From NCBI GenBank assembly GCA_000733415.1, contig KL662192.1:582823-646822 (forward strand): a DNA stretch of 64,000 nt, read 5' to 3'. The notes below the pieces were generated by a model. That model ran no database searches. It was not told where the DNA came from and was given only the letters and a program-made list of their open reading frames with translations. Numbering within the stretch: the first letter of the stretch is position 1; each line of letters starts with the position of its first letter. This document shows, piece after piece, positions 9,224-16,356 of this stretch. The position numbers and the translations under genes were made by a program. Source of the stretch: [Leptolyngbya] sp. JSC-1 (GTDB lineage: Bacteria; Cyanobacteriota; Cyanobacteriia; Elainellales; Elainellaceae).

Positions 9224-9244
9224 TATAAAGTGCTCGGGTTAGTA
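9224..9244 (+). repeat. 21-base dispersed repeat, copy 1
   Basis: The sequence TATAAAGTGCTC followed by GGGTTAGTA recurs at 35089-35109 with one mismatch. Both copies lie just downstream of a G-rich tandem array and upstream of a plus-strand gene. Confidence 0.65.
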
Positions 9245-9345
9245 GTAATTGCAGGATTAAATTCATATCAGCTTTCATTCATCTGGTGCACTGTTTGATA
9301 TTTTGCTGACTCTACTCCTTTCTGTTCTATCTTCTTGAAGCTGAC

Positions 9346-9963
9346 GTGTTTATTAATTTTGCTAGAGCTGTTGTTAGATTGACCCATCTTCATCCAAAAT
9401 TAATTTCTAGACTAGTTCCCAAACCAATTGCGGGGACTGCAATTGCAACTACTGTGGTGCTGTTGTTAACGGGTTGCGAAACCCTGCGGGAAGTCTTGCC
9501 AAATTTGCCGCTTCCGACTGCTCCGCCGTCTAGCCAGCCTCAATCAGCCCCAGCCCAATCCACGAGCACTGCTGAAATGGAGGCTCAGGTACAGGAACAA
9601 ATCAATGCGATTCGGCAAGCAGAAAGTTTGGCTCCCCTACGCCACAACGATAAGCTAGCTCAAGTAGCTCGTGACTACAGCCGCCGCATGGCCGAAGAAA
9701 GCTTCTTTAGCCACACCAGTCCTGATGGCGATTCGGCAGCCGATCGAGTCCGCTCAGCGGGTGTGTTCTATTTGATGGTGGGCGAAAACCTGTTTACCAG
9801 CACCAACATTGCTCAGCCTGTCCCGGCGGCAGTCGAAGGTTGGATGAATAGCCCTGGGCATCGTGAGAATATTCTGCGTTCGGAATACCGCGAAACCGGG
9901 ATCGGCGTTTGGCGTCAGGGCGATACGTACTATTTCACTCAGTTATTCATGCGGTCACTTTGA
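9346..9963 (+). CDS. CAP-domain (SCP/PR1-like) lipoprotein
   Basis: This 205-residue protein starts with GTG. A hydrophobic segment with the lipobox LLTGC (Cys at about residue 44) suggests export and lipid anchoring. A Pro/Ser/Gln-rich linker (about 55-80) leads to a CAP domain: HNDKLAQVARDYSRRM, FFSHTSPDG, GENLF and the closing GWMNSPGHRENIL and ETGIGV motifs. The conserved His, Glu and His of the CAP cavity are present. Bacterial CAP proteins are extracytoplasmic and their activity is poorly known. The long polar N-terminus before the lipobox (about 27 residues) is unusual, so a later unrecognised start is possible. Confidence 0.8.
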   Translation: MFINFARAVVRLTHLHPKLISRLVPKPIAGTAIATTVVLLLTGCETLREVLPNLPLPTAPPSSQPQSAPAQSTSTAEMEAQVQEQINAIRQAESLAPLRHNDKLAQVARDYSRRMAEESFFSHTSPDGDSAADRVRSAGVFYLMVGENLFTSTNIAQPVPAAVEGWMNSPGHRENILRSEYRETGIGVWRQGDTYYFTQLFMRSL

Positions 9964-10028
9964 TTGGATTTAAAAAACTTACTGACGGGAGTAACGCAGG
10001 GCAGCGCTGTCAGATTACAATAGCGCTC

Positions 10029-10526
10029 ATGACTTCCTTTGTTGCCCTCGACTTTGAAACCGCAGACCACGGACGGGATAGCGCCTGTGCCATCGGCTTG
10101 GTGCGGGTAGAAAACTCGCGAATTGTGGAGCGGGTCCATTATTTGATTCGGCCACCACGTCCGCAAATTCTGTTTACCCATATTCATGGCATTTGCTGGT
10201 CTGATGTCGTCGATCAGCCGGAGTTTGGTTCGCTTTGGCAGCACATAGCGCCCGTGCTGGAGGGAGTCGATTTTTTGGCCGCGCACAATGCCCAATTCGA
10301 TCAGGGTGTGCTGTATGCCTGCTGCGATGCCCACCGGATTACTCGACCCTCCCATCCGTTTGTCTGCACGGTGCAGTTGGCCCGTAAAACCTGGAAGCTC
10401 TACCCCACCAAGTTGCCTAATGTCTGTGAGTATCTGGGCATTGACCTAAATCACCATCAGGCCCTCTCCGATGCGGAAGCTTGCGCTCGGATCGTGTTGG
10501 CATCGCTTAAATCCACTACCCGATGA
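10029..10526 (+). CDS. 3'-5' exonuclease, DnaQ/RNase T-like
   Basis: This 165-residue protein (ATG at 10029) shows the DEDDh exonuclease motifs: VALDFETAD (Exo I, Asp and Glu), AAHNAQFD (Exo II) and the LSDAEACARI region with the preceding His (LNHHQALSDAE) for Exo III. It is therefore probably an active single-domain exonuclease related to the epsilon subunit of DNA polymerase III. The frame is open upstream to 9909, inside the CAP gene, but the motif begins right after 10029. Its last 70 bases overlap the converging ABC ATPase gene. Confidence 0.85.
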   Translation: MTSFVALDFETADHGRDSACAIGLVRVENSRIVERVHYLIRPPRPQILFTHIHGICWSDVVDQPEFGSLWQHIAPVLEGVDFLAAHNAQFDQGVLYACCDAHRITRPSHPFVCTVQLARKTWKLYPTKLPNVCEYLGIDLNHHQALSDAEACARIVLASLKSTTR

Positions 10527-11098
10527 CAGATGCGCCGCAGCAAGGCGGCTTCGTGGCTGATTACCAGTATGCCTAACCGATGTTGTGCAGCATGGGCGAG
10601 AACGGCTTGCCAGATCAGTGCCTGGGTGTTGGCGTCCAACATCGCCGTCATTTCATCGGCAATTAGGTAACGAGTCTGGGGATTAAGGACGCGAGCTACG
10701 GCAATTCGTTGGAGTTCACCGCCGCTCAGCTCATGGGGAAACCGATCCAGCCAGCCGGAGTGGATACCCAAGCGAGCTTGCAGATCCAGACTAGGAAACT
10801 GGCCCTCCTGCAGCACCTTAGCGATTCGCCAGCGGGGATTGATGGCCGACTCTGGCGACTGAAATACCATTTGCACCGGGCAGTATCCCTGTGGTGGTAA
10901 GGGCTTTCCTGCCAGAGTGATGCAGCCTTGAGTCGGCGTGAGATAGCCAGCCAGCAGTTTGCCCAACGTGGTTTTGCCAAATCCCGACGGCCCCTGCAAC
11001 CCCACCACTTCGGCGGGGGTCACCTCCAGATTCACTTGATGCAGCACCCAGGGATGCCTAGGGCTATAGCGAAAACAAACTTGGTCAGCGATCAGCAT
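10457..11098 (-). CDS. ABC transporter ATPase, nickel/peptide type (second ATPase)
   Basis: This 213-residue ATPase has Walker A GPSGFGKTT (about residues 36-44; the Phe is unusual where Ser or Ala is common), signature LSGGELQRIAVAR, Walker B YLIADEMTAMLD and the H-loop ISHEAAL. It corresponds to the DppF/NikE subunit that powers import. It is somewhat shorter than the usual 250 residues or more and lacks the C-terminal oligopeptide extension. Its start lies 14 bases inside the read-through frame of the other ATPase, as expected for coupled genes. The 3' end overlaps the exonuclease gene by 70 bases. Confidence 0.88.
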   Translation of the reverse strand: MLIADQVCFRYSPRHPWVLHQVNLEVTPAEVVGLQGPSGFGKTTLGKLLAGYLTPTQGCITLAGKPLPPQGYCPVQMVFQSPESAINPRWRIAKVLQEGQFPSLDLQARLGIHSGWLDRFPHELSGGELQRIAVARVLNPQTRYLIADEMTAMLDANTQALIWQAVLAHAAQHRLGILVISHEAALLRRICHRVVDLSDANTIRAQASASERA

Positions 11099-11222
11099 GA
11101 ATACACCTCACCCATCCATCTCGAACTGAACGCAGTTGTGGACGCGCCATCAGGCAATCTGGCGTGCCCCAGGCGCAGCGGTCGCTAAACAAACAGCCAT
11201 CAGGCAAAGCCTCTGGACTGGG
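11085..11222 (-). pseudogene. C-terminal tail of the first ABC ATPase beyond an in-frame TAG
   Basis: Directly after the TAG at 11225-11223, the same frame continues with PSPEALPDGCLFSDRC, then CLMARPQL, and ends in TGA at 11087-11085, overlapping the next ATPase start by 14 bases. This is the standard oligopeptide-transporter C-terminal (oligo_HPY) segment with its Cys residues. The reading frame has therefore been intact until recently, or is read through, or the TAG is a sequence error. One base change (TTG or CAG to TAG) would explain it. Confidence 0.75.
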
Positions 11223-12014
11223 CTAATCTCCAGCGACGGGGATAAAGTCGTGCTGGGGCAATGCTCGCCAGAGAGCCTGCGTGTAGGGATGGCGCAGCTT
11301 ACCGTTGGCAAAATCGCTAGCTGCGGCAATTTCCACCGTTGTGCCCGCATAAAAGACCGCCACCCGATCAGCAATTTGCAACGCTGCTTCAATGTCGTGG
11401 GTAATCAGCATTACCCCTTTGCCTTCCGAGGCCAACTCTCGCAAATGGTTTAAGGTCTCCGTCACCACATCTGGATGCAAACCGGGCGTCGGCTCATCGG
11501 CAATCACCAACTCTGCCTGACCCACCACCGCCATCGCCACCAAAACCCGCCGTGCCATTCCGCCTGAAAGTTGAAAGGGATACAAATGCTGCACTTCGCT
11601 CGCCAAATTGTAGCGCTTGAACGTTTCCAGCATTACCAGTTTGGCGGCTGGTTTTGCCAACCCATTCAACTGCCCCACCCGGCACACCTGCGCTCCTACC
11701 GTCATTAGCGGATCAAGATAGCCGATCGATTGGGGAATCAGGGCAATCGCCCGACCGCGCAAGGCTTGACAACGAGCAGCCGACAACGGTTCCCCCTGAA
11801 ACAGAATTCTGCCGCTGGTTTCAGCATTGGCTGGCAGAATTCCCAGCACCGCATGGGCCAGCAGACTTTTACCCGACCCGCTAGAACCAACTACTGCGAC
11901 CACTTCCCCAGCCCGGACCTCTAAATCCAAATCGGTGATCACCGTCAACTGTTTCTGGACCAGGCCACGGTCATACATAGTAAAAGTGACGCTAAAATTC
12001 TCAACTGATAGCAT
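11223..12014 (-). CDS. ABC transporter ATPase, nickel/peptide type (first ATPase), ends at an in-frame TAG
   Basis: This 263-residue ATPase has Walker A VGSSGSGKS, signature LSGGMARRVLVAMA, Walker B ELVIADEP followed by TPGLHPD (His where the D-loop Asp usually is, a feature of some metal-type members) and H-loop LITHDIEA. It is the DppD/NikD counterpart. The protein stops at HDFIPVAGD, just before the expected C-terminal domain, which continues in frame after the stop (11085-11222). The ATPase core is complete, so the truncated subunit may still work. It is third from the promoter end of the importer, 212 bases after the second permease. Confidence 0.85.
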   Translation of the reverse strand: MLSVENFSVTFTMYDRGLVQKQLTVITDLDLEVRAGEVVAVVGSSGSGKSLLAHAVLGILPANAETSGRILFQGEPLSAARCQALRGRAIALIPQSIGYLDPLMTVGAQVCRVGQLNGLAKPAAKLVMLETFKRYNLASEVQHLYPFQLSGGMARRVLVAMAVVGQAELVIADEPTPGLHPDVVTETLNHLRELASEGKGVMLITHDIEAALQIADRVAVFYAGTTVEIAAASDFANGKLRHPYTQALWRALPQHDFIPVAGD

Positions 12015-12024
12015 TACAATTCTA

Positions 12025-12122
12025 AGTTTGAGTCTTGAGTTTTAAGTTTTGAGTCTTGAGTCTTGAGTTTTGGTGGCGTAGCCTGTGCGCGTTCGGTGAC
12101 CTCAGCGGAACCGGAGCACGTA
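12025..12122. repeat. Spacer with TTGAGTCTTGAG direct repeats and a palindromic small repeat
   Basis: Imperfect copies of GAGTCTTGAGTTTT lie at about 12028-12070. They are followed at 12073-12122 by a GC-rich hairpin-rich element (GTGCGCG ... GGAGCAC pairing) similar in style to the small palindromic elements of filamentous cyanobacteria. They sit inside the ABC operon between the permease and ATPase genes. Confidence 0.5.
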
Positions 12123-12226
12123 GTTTTAAGTTACGGAACCTGCACAATGTAGCCTGTTGAGCTTGGTGAGCTGTAGTTCAATCAAAGGGAAATAGTATAA
12201 GCTACCACCCATTCACCCCTCTCCCT

Positions 12227-13093
12227 TCACAACTGGCTCGTCTTCGGATCAATCAACACCCGCAAATTCTCACCTAAGCTATCAAACGCTTTCACCGCCA
12301 ACAGCAACAGCAAACCGGGCAGTACTCCCAGCCACCAGTAACCCGTGGAAAGATGGCGCATTGCTTCAGCCAAAATGATACCAATTGCGGGTGTGTGAGG
12401 AGAGAGGCCAATCCCAATAAACGATAATGCCGCCTCGTGCAGGATAGCATGGGGAAACAGCAAAATTAAGCCGACGAGCACCTGTGGGAACACATGGGGC
12501 AGCATGTGGTGATAGGCAATCCAGAAGGGGGAGTGCCCCAGGCGATGGGAAAGCTGTACATAATTGGAACTGTTGATTTGCAGCACCTCGGCTCGCACGA
12601 TCCGAGCGAGGTTCGTCCAGTGGGTGAGGGCCACAGCCACGATCACGCCCTTAGTGCCGCCTCCAAGGGCAAAGGCAATCATGATCAGCAGCACTAGATG
12701 GGGCAAACTAAAAAACACATCCACAATCCAGGTAATCACCGCATCAATTTTGCCGCCAAAGCTACCGGCGATCATGCCCAAGCCAGTGCCAATCACGGCA
12801 CTAAAGCTGGCAGCCAATAACCCTACCTGAATACTCAGCGACATACCATGTAGTGACCGCGACAGCATATCCCGCCCCAGCCAGTCGGTACCAAAGGGAT
12901 GAGCCAAGGAAGGCGGTTGGTTGCGCTGTGTTAAAACTGGGTTTAGGCCCGCGTCACCGATTAGCCAGCTGCCAAAAACTAGGGTGATCAGCAACAGGGC
13001 GCACGCCCCAATGGCAGCTAAGGTACGCTGTCGCCGATTCCACAGGCGCGCACGTTTGGATACAGCAGTTGGGGTCACAGCCTGAGCAGTCAT
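12227..13093 (-). CDS. ABC transporter permease, DppC/NikC type
   Basis: This 288-residue inner-membrane permease has an N-terminal TM (ACALLLITLVFGSWLIGD), the AHPFGTDWLGRDMLSR segment characteristic of the second permease of peptide/nickel importers, about five further TMs and an EAA-like coupling loop (HRLGHSPFWIAYHHMLPHV). It pairs with the DppB-type permease; the two genes overlap by four bases (13090-13093), implying coupling. Confidence 0.9.
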   Translation of the reverse strand: MTAQAVTPTAVSKRARLWNRRQRTLAAIGACALLLITLVFGSWLIGDAGLNPVLTQRNQPPSLAHPFGTDWLGRDMLSRSLHGMSLSIQVGLLAASFSAVIGTGLGMIAGSFGGKIDAVITWIVDVFFSLPHLVLLIMIAFALGGGTKGVIVAVALTHWTNLARIVRAEVLQINSSNYVQLSHRLGHSPFWIAYHHMLPHVFPQVLVGLILLFPHAILHEAALSFIGIGLSPHTPAIGIILAEAMRHLSTGYWWLGVLPGLLLLLAVKAFDSLGENLRVLIDPKTSQL

Positions 13094-14079
13094 AGGCCAC
13101 CAATCCGAATGCGTGGATCAATAATTTGGTAGGTCAGGTCAGCAATTGTATTGCCAATGTAGACGAATAGGGCGCTAAAAAACACAATCCCCACCAGCAG
13201 GGGCACATCGCTACGCAGAGCTGCCTGCACCGTCGCTTCGCCCAAGCCCGGATAGGCAAATACCTGTTCTGCCAGCACGGCACCGCCAAACAGTTCGCTG
13301 AGGGACGCAAATTGCAGCGTGATTGCCGGCAGCAGAATATTGCGCAACCCGTGATGCCGAATGATGCCCCACAGCGTTTCTCCCTGAGCACGAGCAAACA
13401 GAACATAGTCACTGTTCAGGACTTCGATCAGCTTTTGCCGAGTATGGAGAGCAATACTGGCTACGCCAATAATGCTGAGGGTGACAGCAGGTAGAATCAA
13501 ATGGTGAATTCGCTGGCCTAGGGTAACATCAGTCGCTAACACGCCGGGAGGAGCAGCACAGCAAATCGGGGTGAGCTTCAGCGTTACTGAGAAAATAATC
13601 AGTAGAAGTAACGCCATCCAGAACGTAGGTGAAGATGCCAGGATATAGGCATAAAACCGAATCGTCCGATCAATCCAGCGTCCTTCGTAGGCTCCTGCCA
13701 GTACCCCCAACCCTAACCCTAGCAAACCAGATAGCAACCAGGCGATTGCCAGCATTTGCAGCGATACCTGAAACCGATTGGCAATCACGGTACCAACCGG
13801 CTGATTGAAGATCATCGAGGTACCCAGATTGCCGCTGCCTAACTGCTGGAGCCAGAGCCAAAAGCGCGTGATCATCGGCTGATCCAACCCCCAGCGCTCG
13901 GCGATCAACTGCCGCTGTTCCGGGCCGATCTGCAACATCTCGGCTCCCACATAGGCATTGATTGGATCAACCGGCGACAAACTCACCAGCACAAAGCTGA
14001 ATAGGGACACAGCAATCAGCAGCAGTACCAGCCGAATCAGCTTGCGAACCGTAAATTGAGCCAAACGCTTTAGTTGCAT
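13090..14079 (-). CDS. ABC transporter permease, DppB/NikB type
   Basis: This protein of about 329 residues (ATG at 14079; an ATG at 14091 is also in frame) begins with a TM (LIRLVLLLIAVSLFSFVLVSL) followed by SPVDPINAYVG, the standard start of DppB-type permeases. It shows six TMs, the RAQGETLWGIIRHHGLRN coupling loop and the FAYPGLG motif near the end. It forms the membrane channel with the DppC-type subunit. Its 5' end overlaps the end of the binding-protein gene. Confidence 0.9.
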   Translation of the reverse strand: MQLKRLAQFTVRKLIRLVLLLIAVSLFSFVLVSLSPVDPINAYVGAEMLQIGPEQRQLIAERWGLDQPMITRFWLWLQQLGSGNLGTSMIFNQPVGTVIANRFQVSLQMLAIAWLLSGLLGLGLGVLAGAYEGRWIDRTIRFYAYILASSPTFWMALLLLIIFSVTLKLTPICCAAPPGVLATDVTLGQRIHHLILPAVTLSIIGVASIALHTRQKLIEVLNSDYVLFARAQGETLWGIIRHHGLRNILLPAITLQFASLSELFGGAVLAEQVFAYPGLGEATVQAALRSDVPLLVGIVFFSALFVYIGNTIADLTYQIIDPRIRIGGL

Positions 14080-15731
14080 GTCCACTTCCACTCAGCAATA
14101 TTCGCAGTAATCGGCCAGCCATGTCCGTGCGGTTCAATTTGCGGCTCGCCAATATCCAAGCAATTGTTGACAAAATAGGTGTGATCTAAATTCACCAACC
14201 AGGCCCAAGCCGCATCTCCCTGAGCCGTGAACCCCTTTTGACCATCCCACTGGGCTGCTTTCCAGAAGGCAATGGCCTCCTGTTCTGAAGGCGCACCCAT
14301 CGCCAGATCCAGCACCTGATCGATCTGAGAATTGGCGTAATAGCCTGCGTTATAGAAATCGCCCTGCGCCGCTTTGCTGTGGTAAAGATTGTACATCTCG
14401 GTTTGGTCGTGGCTGCCCCAACCAAACAGCACCACGTTGCTGTGCATCAACGGTTCGATTTCATCCCAGCTTTTACCAGCGGCTTTGGCTTGAATTCCGA
14501 CTGGCTTCAGCATCTCTACCACTGATAGCGCCAGGGCTTGACGAGTACTGTCACTGGCCGGATAGAGAATCGTGAACTCGGCCTTGAGGCCATTCTTTTC
14601 AACAATGCCGTCTCCATTCGTGTCTTGCCAGCCCCCTGCCGCCAAAATTTGTTTGGCTTTCTCCGGTTGGGCATCCTGAATATTAGCTCGCGGTTCCTCC
14701 CAGGCCAAACCACTAACCGGACCATAGGCTGGTGAACCGTAACCTTCCAATACCCCTTCAACCAAAGCTTTTCGATCGACTGCATAGTTTACTGCTTGGC
14801 GAATCGCCCGATCCGCAGTTACATCGTTGCCAACCGGATCACCGTCCGGTGTTTTCTTTTGATTTGCCGTTGGGTAGGGAAACATCAAGCCGCGATTATC
14901 GATACTGGTGACATCGTAAAGCTTCATGCCTTCAATGGATTGTACTGCCAGTGACTGGGGCACTGAAGCCACCTGCACCTGCCCCGCCTTGGCTGCCGCA
15001 AAGGCCGCATCTTCTTCGGTAAACAGAAACACCAGGCGTTTAATTTGCGGCGCTTCCCCGTAGTAGTTTGGGTTGGCTTCCACAATCAACTGCTGCCCTT
15101 CGTCCCACTGCACCATTTGATAAGGACCCGAACCAATCGGCTTGCGGGCGTAGTCAGGGCTGTGGGCATGTTTCGGCACAATTCCCAACGTGATCAAGCG
15201 ATTGATGAATGTACTCTGGGGTTGCTTCAGACGTAACTCTACCGTTGTTGGATCGATGGCCACGGCCTGATCCAATACCGTCACATCCGTAAGTCCACCA
15301 CTCTCTGCCGCTTTGTTGAACGTATAGGCCACATCTTCAGCCGTAACGGGTTTTCCATCCGAGAACTTAGCATCCGAGCGAATCTTGACTGTCCAAACTT
15401 TGCGGTCATCGCTGATTTGATAATCTGTGGCCAAATCATTGACAATTTCTAGATTTTGGTTGCGCCGCAGCAACGTACTGTGAAACAGCGGCGAGCCATA
15501 GCGCCCCCAACCCAAGGTTGGGTCATACCCTTCTTCGCTCTCACCGCCGATCGCTAAAACAATCTGCTCAGCCGAGCCAACCTGAGCTGCTGGACTACCG
15601 GCATTTGGGCTTGAATTTTGATTCGGATTTTGAGTTGTGGTGGCTGGAGTATTCGATCGATTGGGAGTACAGGCGGTGAACAACATGGCTAATCCCAACA
15701 GCCAAGCAGAGAATTTAACACGCTGATTCAT
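14070..15731 (-). CDS. ABC transporter substrate-binding lipoprotein, SBP_bac_5 (nickel/peptide)
   Basis: This 553-residue protein has a signal peptide with lipobox LFTAC (Cys at about 21), an Asn/Gln/Ser-rich linker and a family 5 binding domain: LATDYQISDDRKVWTVKIR, DAKFSDGKPVTAEDVAYTF and IGSGPYQMVQWDEGQQL. It captures substrate outside the membrane for the two permeases and two ATPases that follow. A PHGHG segment near the C-terminus could bind metal, and with the GLHPD D-loop of the ATPase it hints at nickel or cobalt rather than peptides; this is inference. It is the first gene of the operon. Confidence 0.88.
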   Translation of the reverse strand: MNQRVKFSAWLLGLAMLFTACTPNRSNTPATTTQNPNQNSSPNAGSPAAQVGSAEQIVLAIGGESEEGYDPTLGWGRYGSPLFHSTLLRRNQNLEIVNDLATDYQISDDRKVWTVKIRSDAKFSDGKPVTAEDVAYTFNKAAESGGLTDVTVLDQAVAIDPTTVELRLKQPQSTFINRLITLGIVPKHAHSPDYARKPIGSGPYQMVQWDEGQQLIVEANPNYYGEAPQIKRLVFLFTEEDAAFAAAKAGQVQVASVPQSLAVQSIEGMKLYDVTSIDNRGLMFPYPTANQKKTPDGDPVGNDVTADRAIRQAVNYAVDRKALVEGVLEGYGSPAYGPVSGLAWEEPRANIQDAQPEKAKQILAAGGWQDTNGDGIVEKNGLKAEFTILYPASDSTRQALALSVVEMLKPVGIQAKAAGKSWDEIEPLMHSNVVLFGWGSHDQTEMYNLYHSKAAQGDFYNAGYYANSQIDQVLDLAMGAPSEQEAIAFWKAAQWDGQKGFTAQGDAAWAWLVNLDHTYFVNNCLDIGEPQIEPHGHGWPITANIAEWKWTCN

Positions 15732-16062
15732 ATTGAACTGTAGATGAACAAATTGCTTGCAACATCAAAGCGTACCTGGCGAATCAATAAGCCCTGTAGG
15801 CAAGCTTCACCAACGTAGCTACGCAGACTACACAGAAATGTATGCAGTTGCCAGTCACCTTCATAGACAAAACAGATTTGATGGGCCGTTGAGTGTGCGC
15901 AGGTGCACATTGTCTGTATAGTTGCGGTTAAAACCGCCAAGCTTCTTCGAAACACATAAGCTGCACCTTATCACTCGCACCAGAGCCAAACAATCCTGGG
16001 GCAGGGGATTTTTCTTCCCAAATCGTTCAAACTTTAGCCTTTCTTAAGCCACAAAAACTACT

Positions 16063-16104
16063 TTCCCATCTCCCCATCTCCCCATCTCCCCATCTTCCCC
16101 ATCT
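16063..16104. repeat. CCCCATCT tandem array
   Basis: About four to five copies of an eight-base TCCCCATC unit lie in the spacer upstream of the ABC operon. Confidence 0.75.
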
Positions 16105-16127
16105 ATACAGCTACGGTATACACAAGT

Positions 16128-16310
16128 CGAAGATCCCCCCTAACCCCCCTTAGATAAAGGGGGGAACCGTAGGCGCAGCACCTACCAACCAGGGATTGAA
16201 GTCCCTCTTATCAAGGGGGATTATAGCCCTGCGGGCATCTCAGAAAAGGGGGATCAAACCCTTGCATTGAGTCGCGATCGCCCTCCGGGCGGTGCGGAGC
16301 ACCATCGAGA
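16128..16310. repeat. Dispersed cyanobacterial hairpin element with nested small palindromes
   Basis: The outer element pairs GATCCCCCCTAACCCCCC with AAAAGGGGGATC. Inside lies CCCCCCTT at 16144-16151 pairing with AAGGGGGG at 16157-16164. Two small palindromes interrupt it: GTAGGCGCAGCACCTAC at about 16169-16186 and GCCCTGCGGGC at about 16228-16238. A third GC-rich small repeat with a HIP1 site follows (16272-16306). The nesting suggests repeated insertion of small mobile palindromes. Confidence 0.65.
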
Positions 16311-16356
16311 TCTGTGTACACGGTAGCTCTATACAGTCAGGCTTAACACTTTATCT

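Larger units (their letters stand above)
8681..9345. other. Gene-poor spacer, 665 bases
   Basis: No convincing gene was found. Plus-strand frame 8829-9080 is open but has a composition unlike its neighbours and an imprecise ATGTTGAG repeat at 8973-9007. The stretch holds a heptamer array (9181-9220) and one copy of a 21-base dispersed repeat (9224-9244). It presumably contains divergent promoters for the diiron enzyme gene and the CAP gene. Confidence 0.5.
15732..16356. other. Repeat-rich spacer, 625 bases
   Basis: No clear gene was found; a GTG-started frame 15955-15728 touching the binding-protein start is weak. The stretch holds the promoter region of the ABC operon, a CCCCATCT tandem array (16063-16104), a long hairpin element (16128-16260) and a HIP1 octamer at 16274-16281. 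Confidence 0.5.

Noticed and set aside
15728..15955. 75-residue frame upstream of the ABC binding protein, with MCTCAH and several Cys/His residues, its stop touching the binding-protein start
   Set aside because: It begins at GTG without a ribosome site, has no recognisable family and no regular coding composition. It could be a regulatory leader but cannot be supported.
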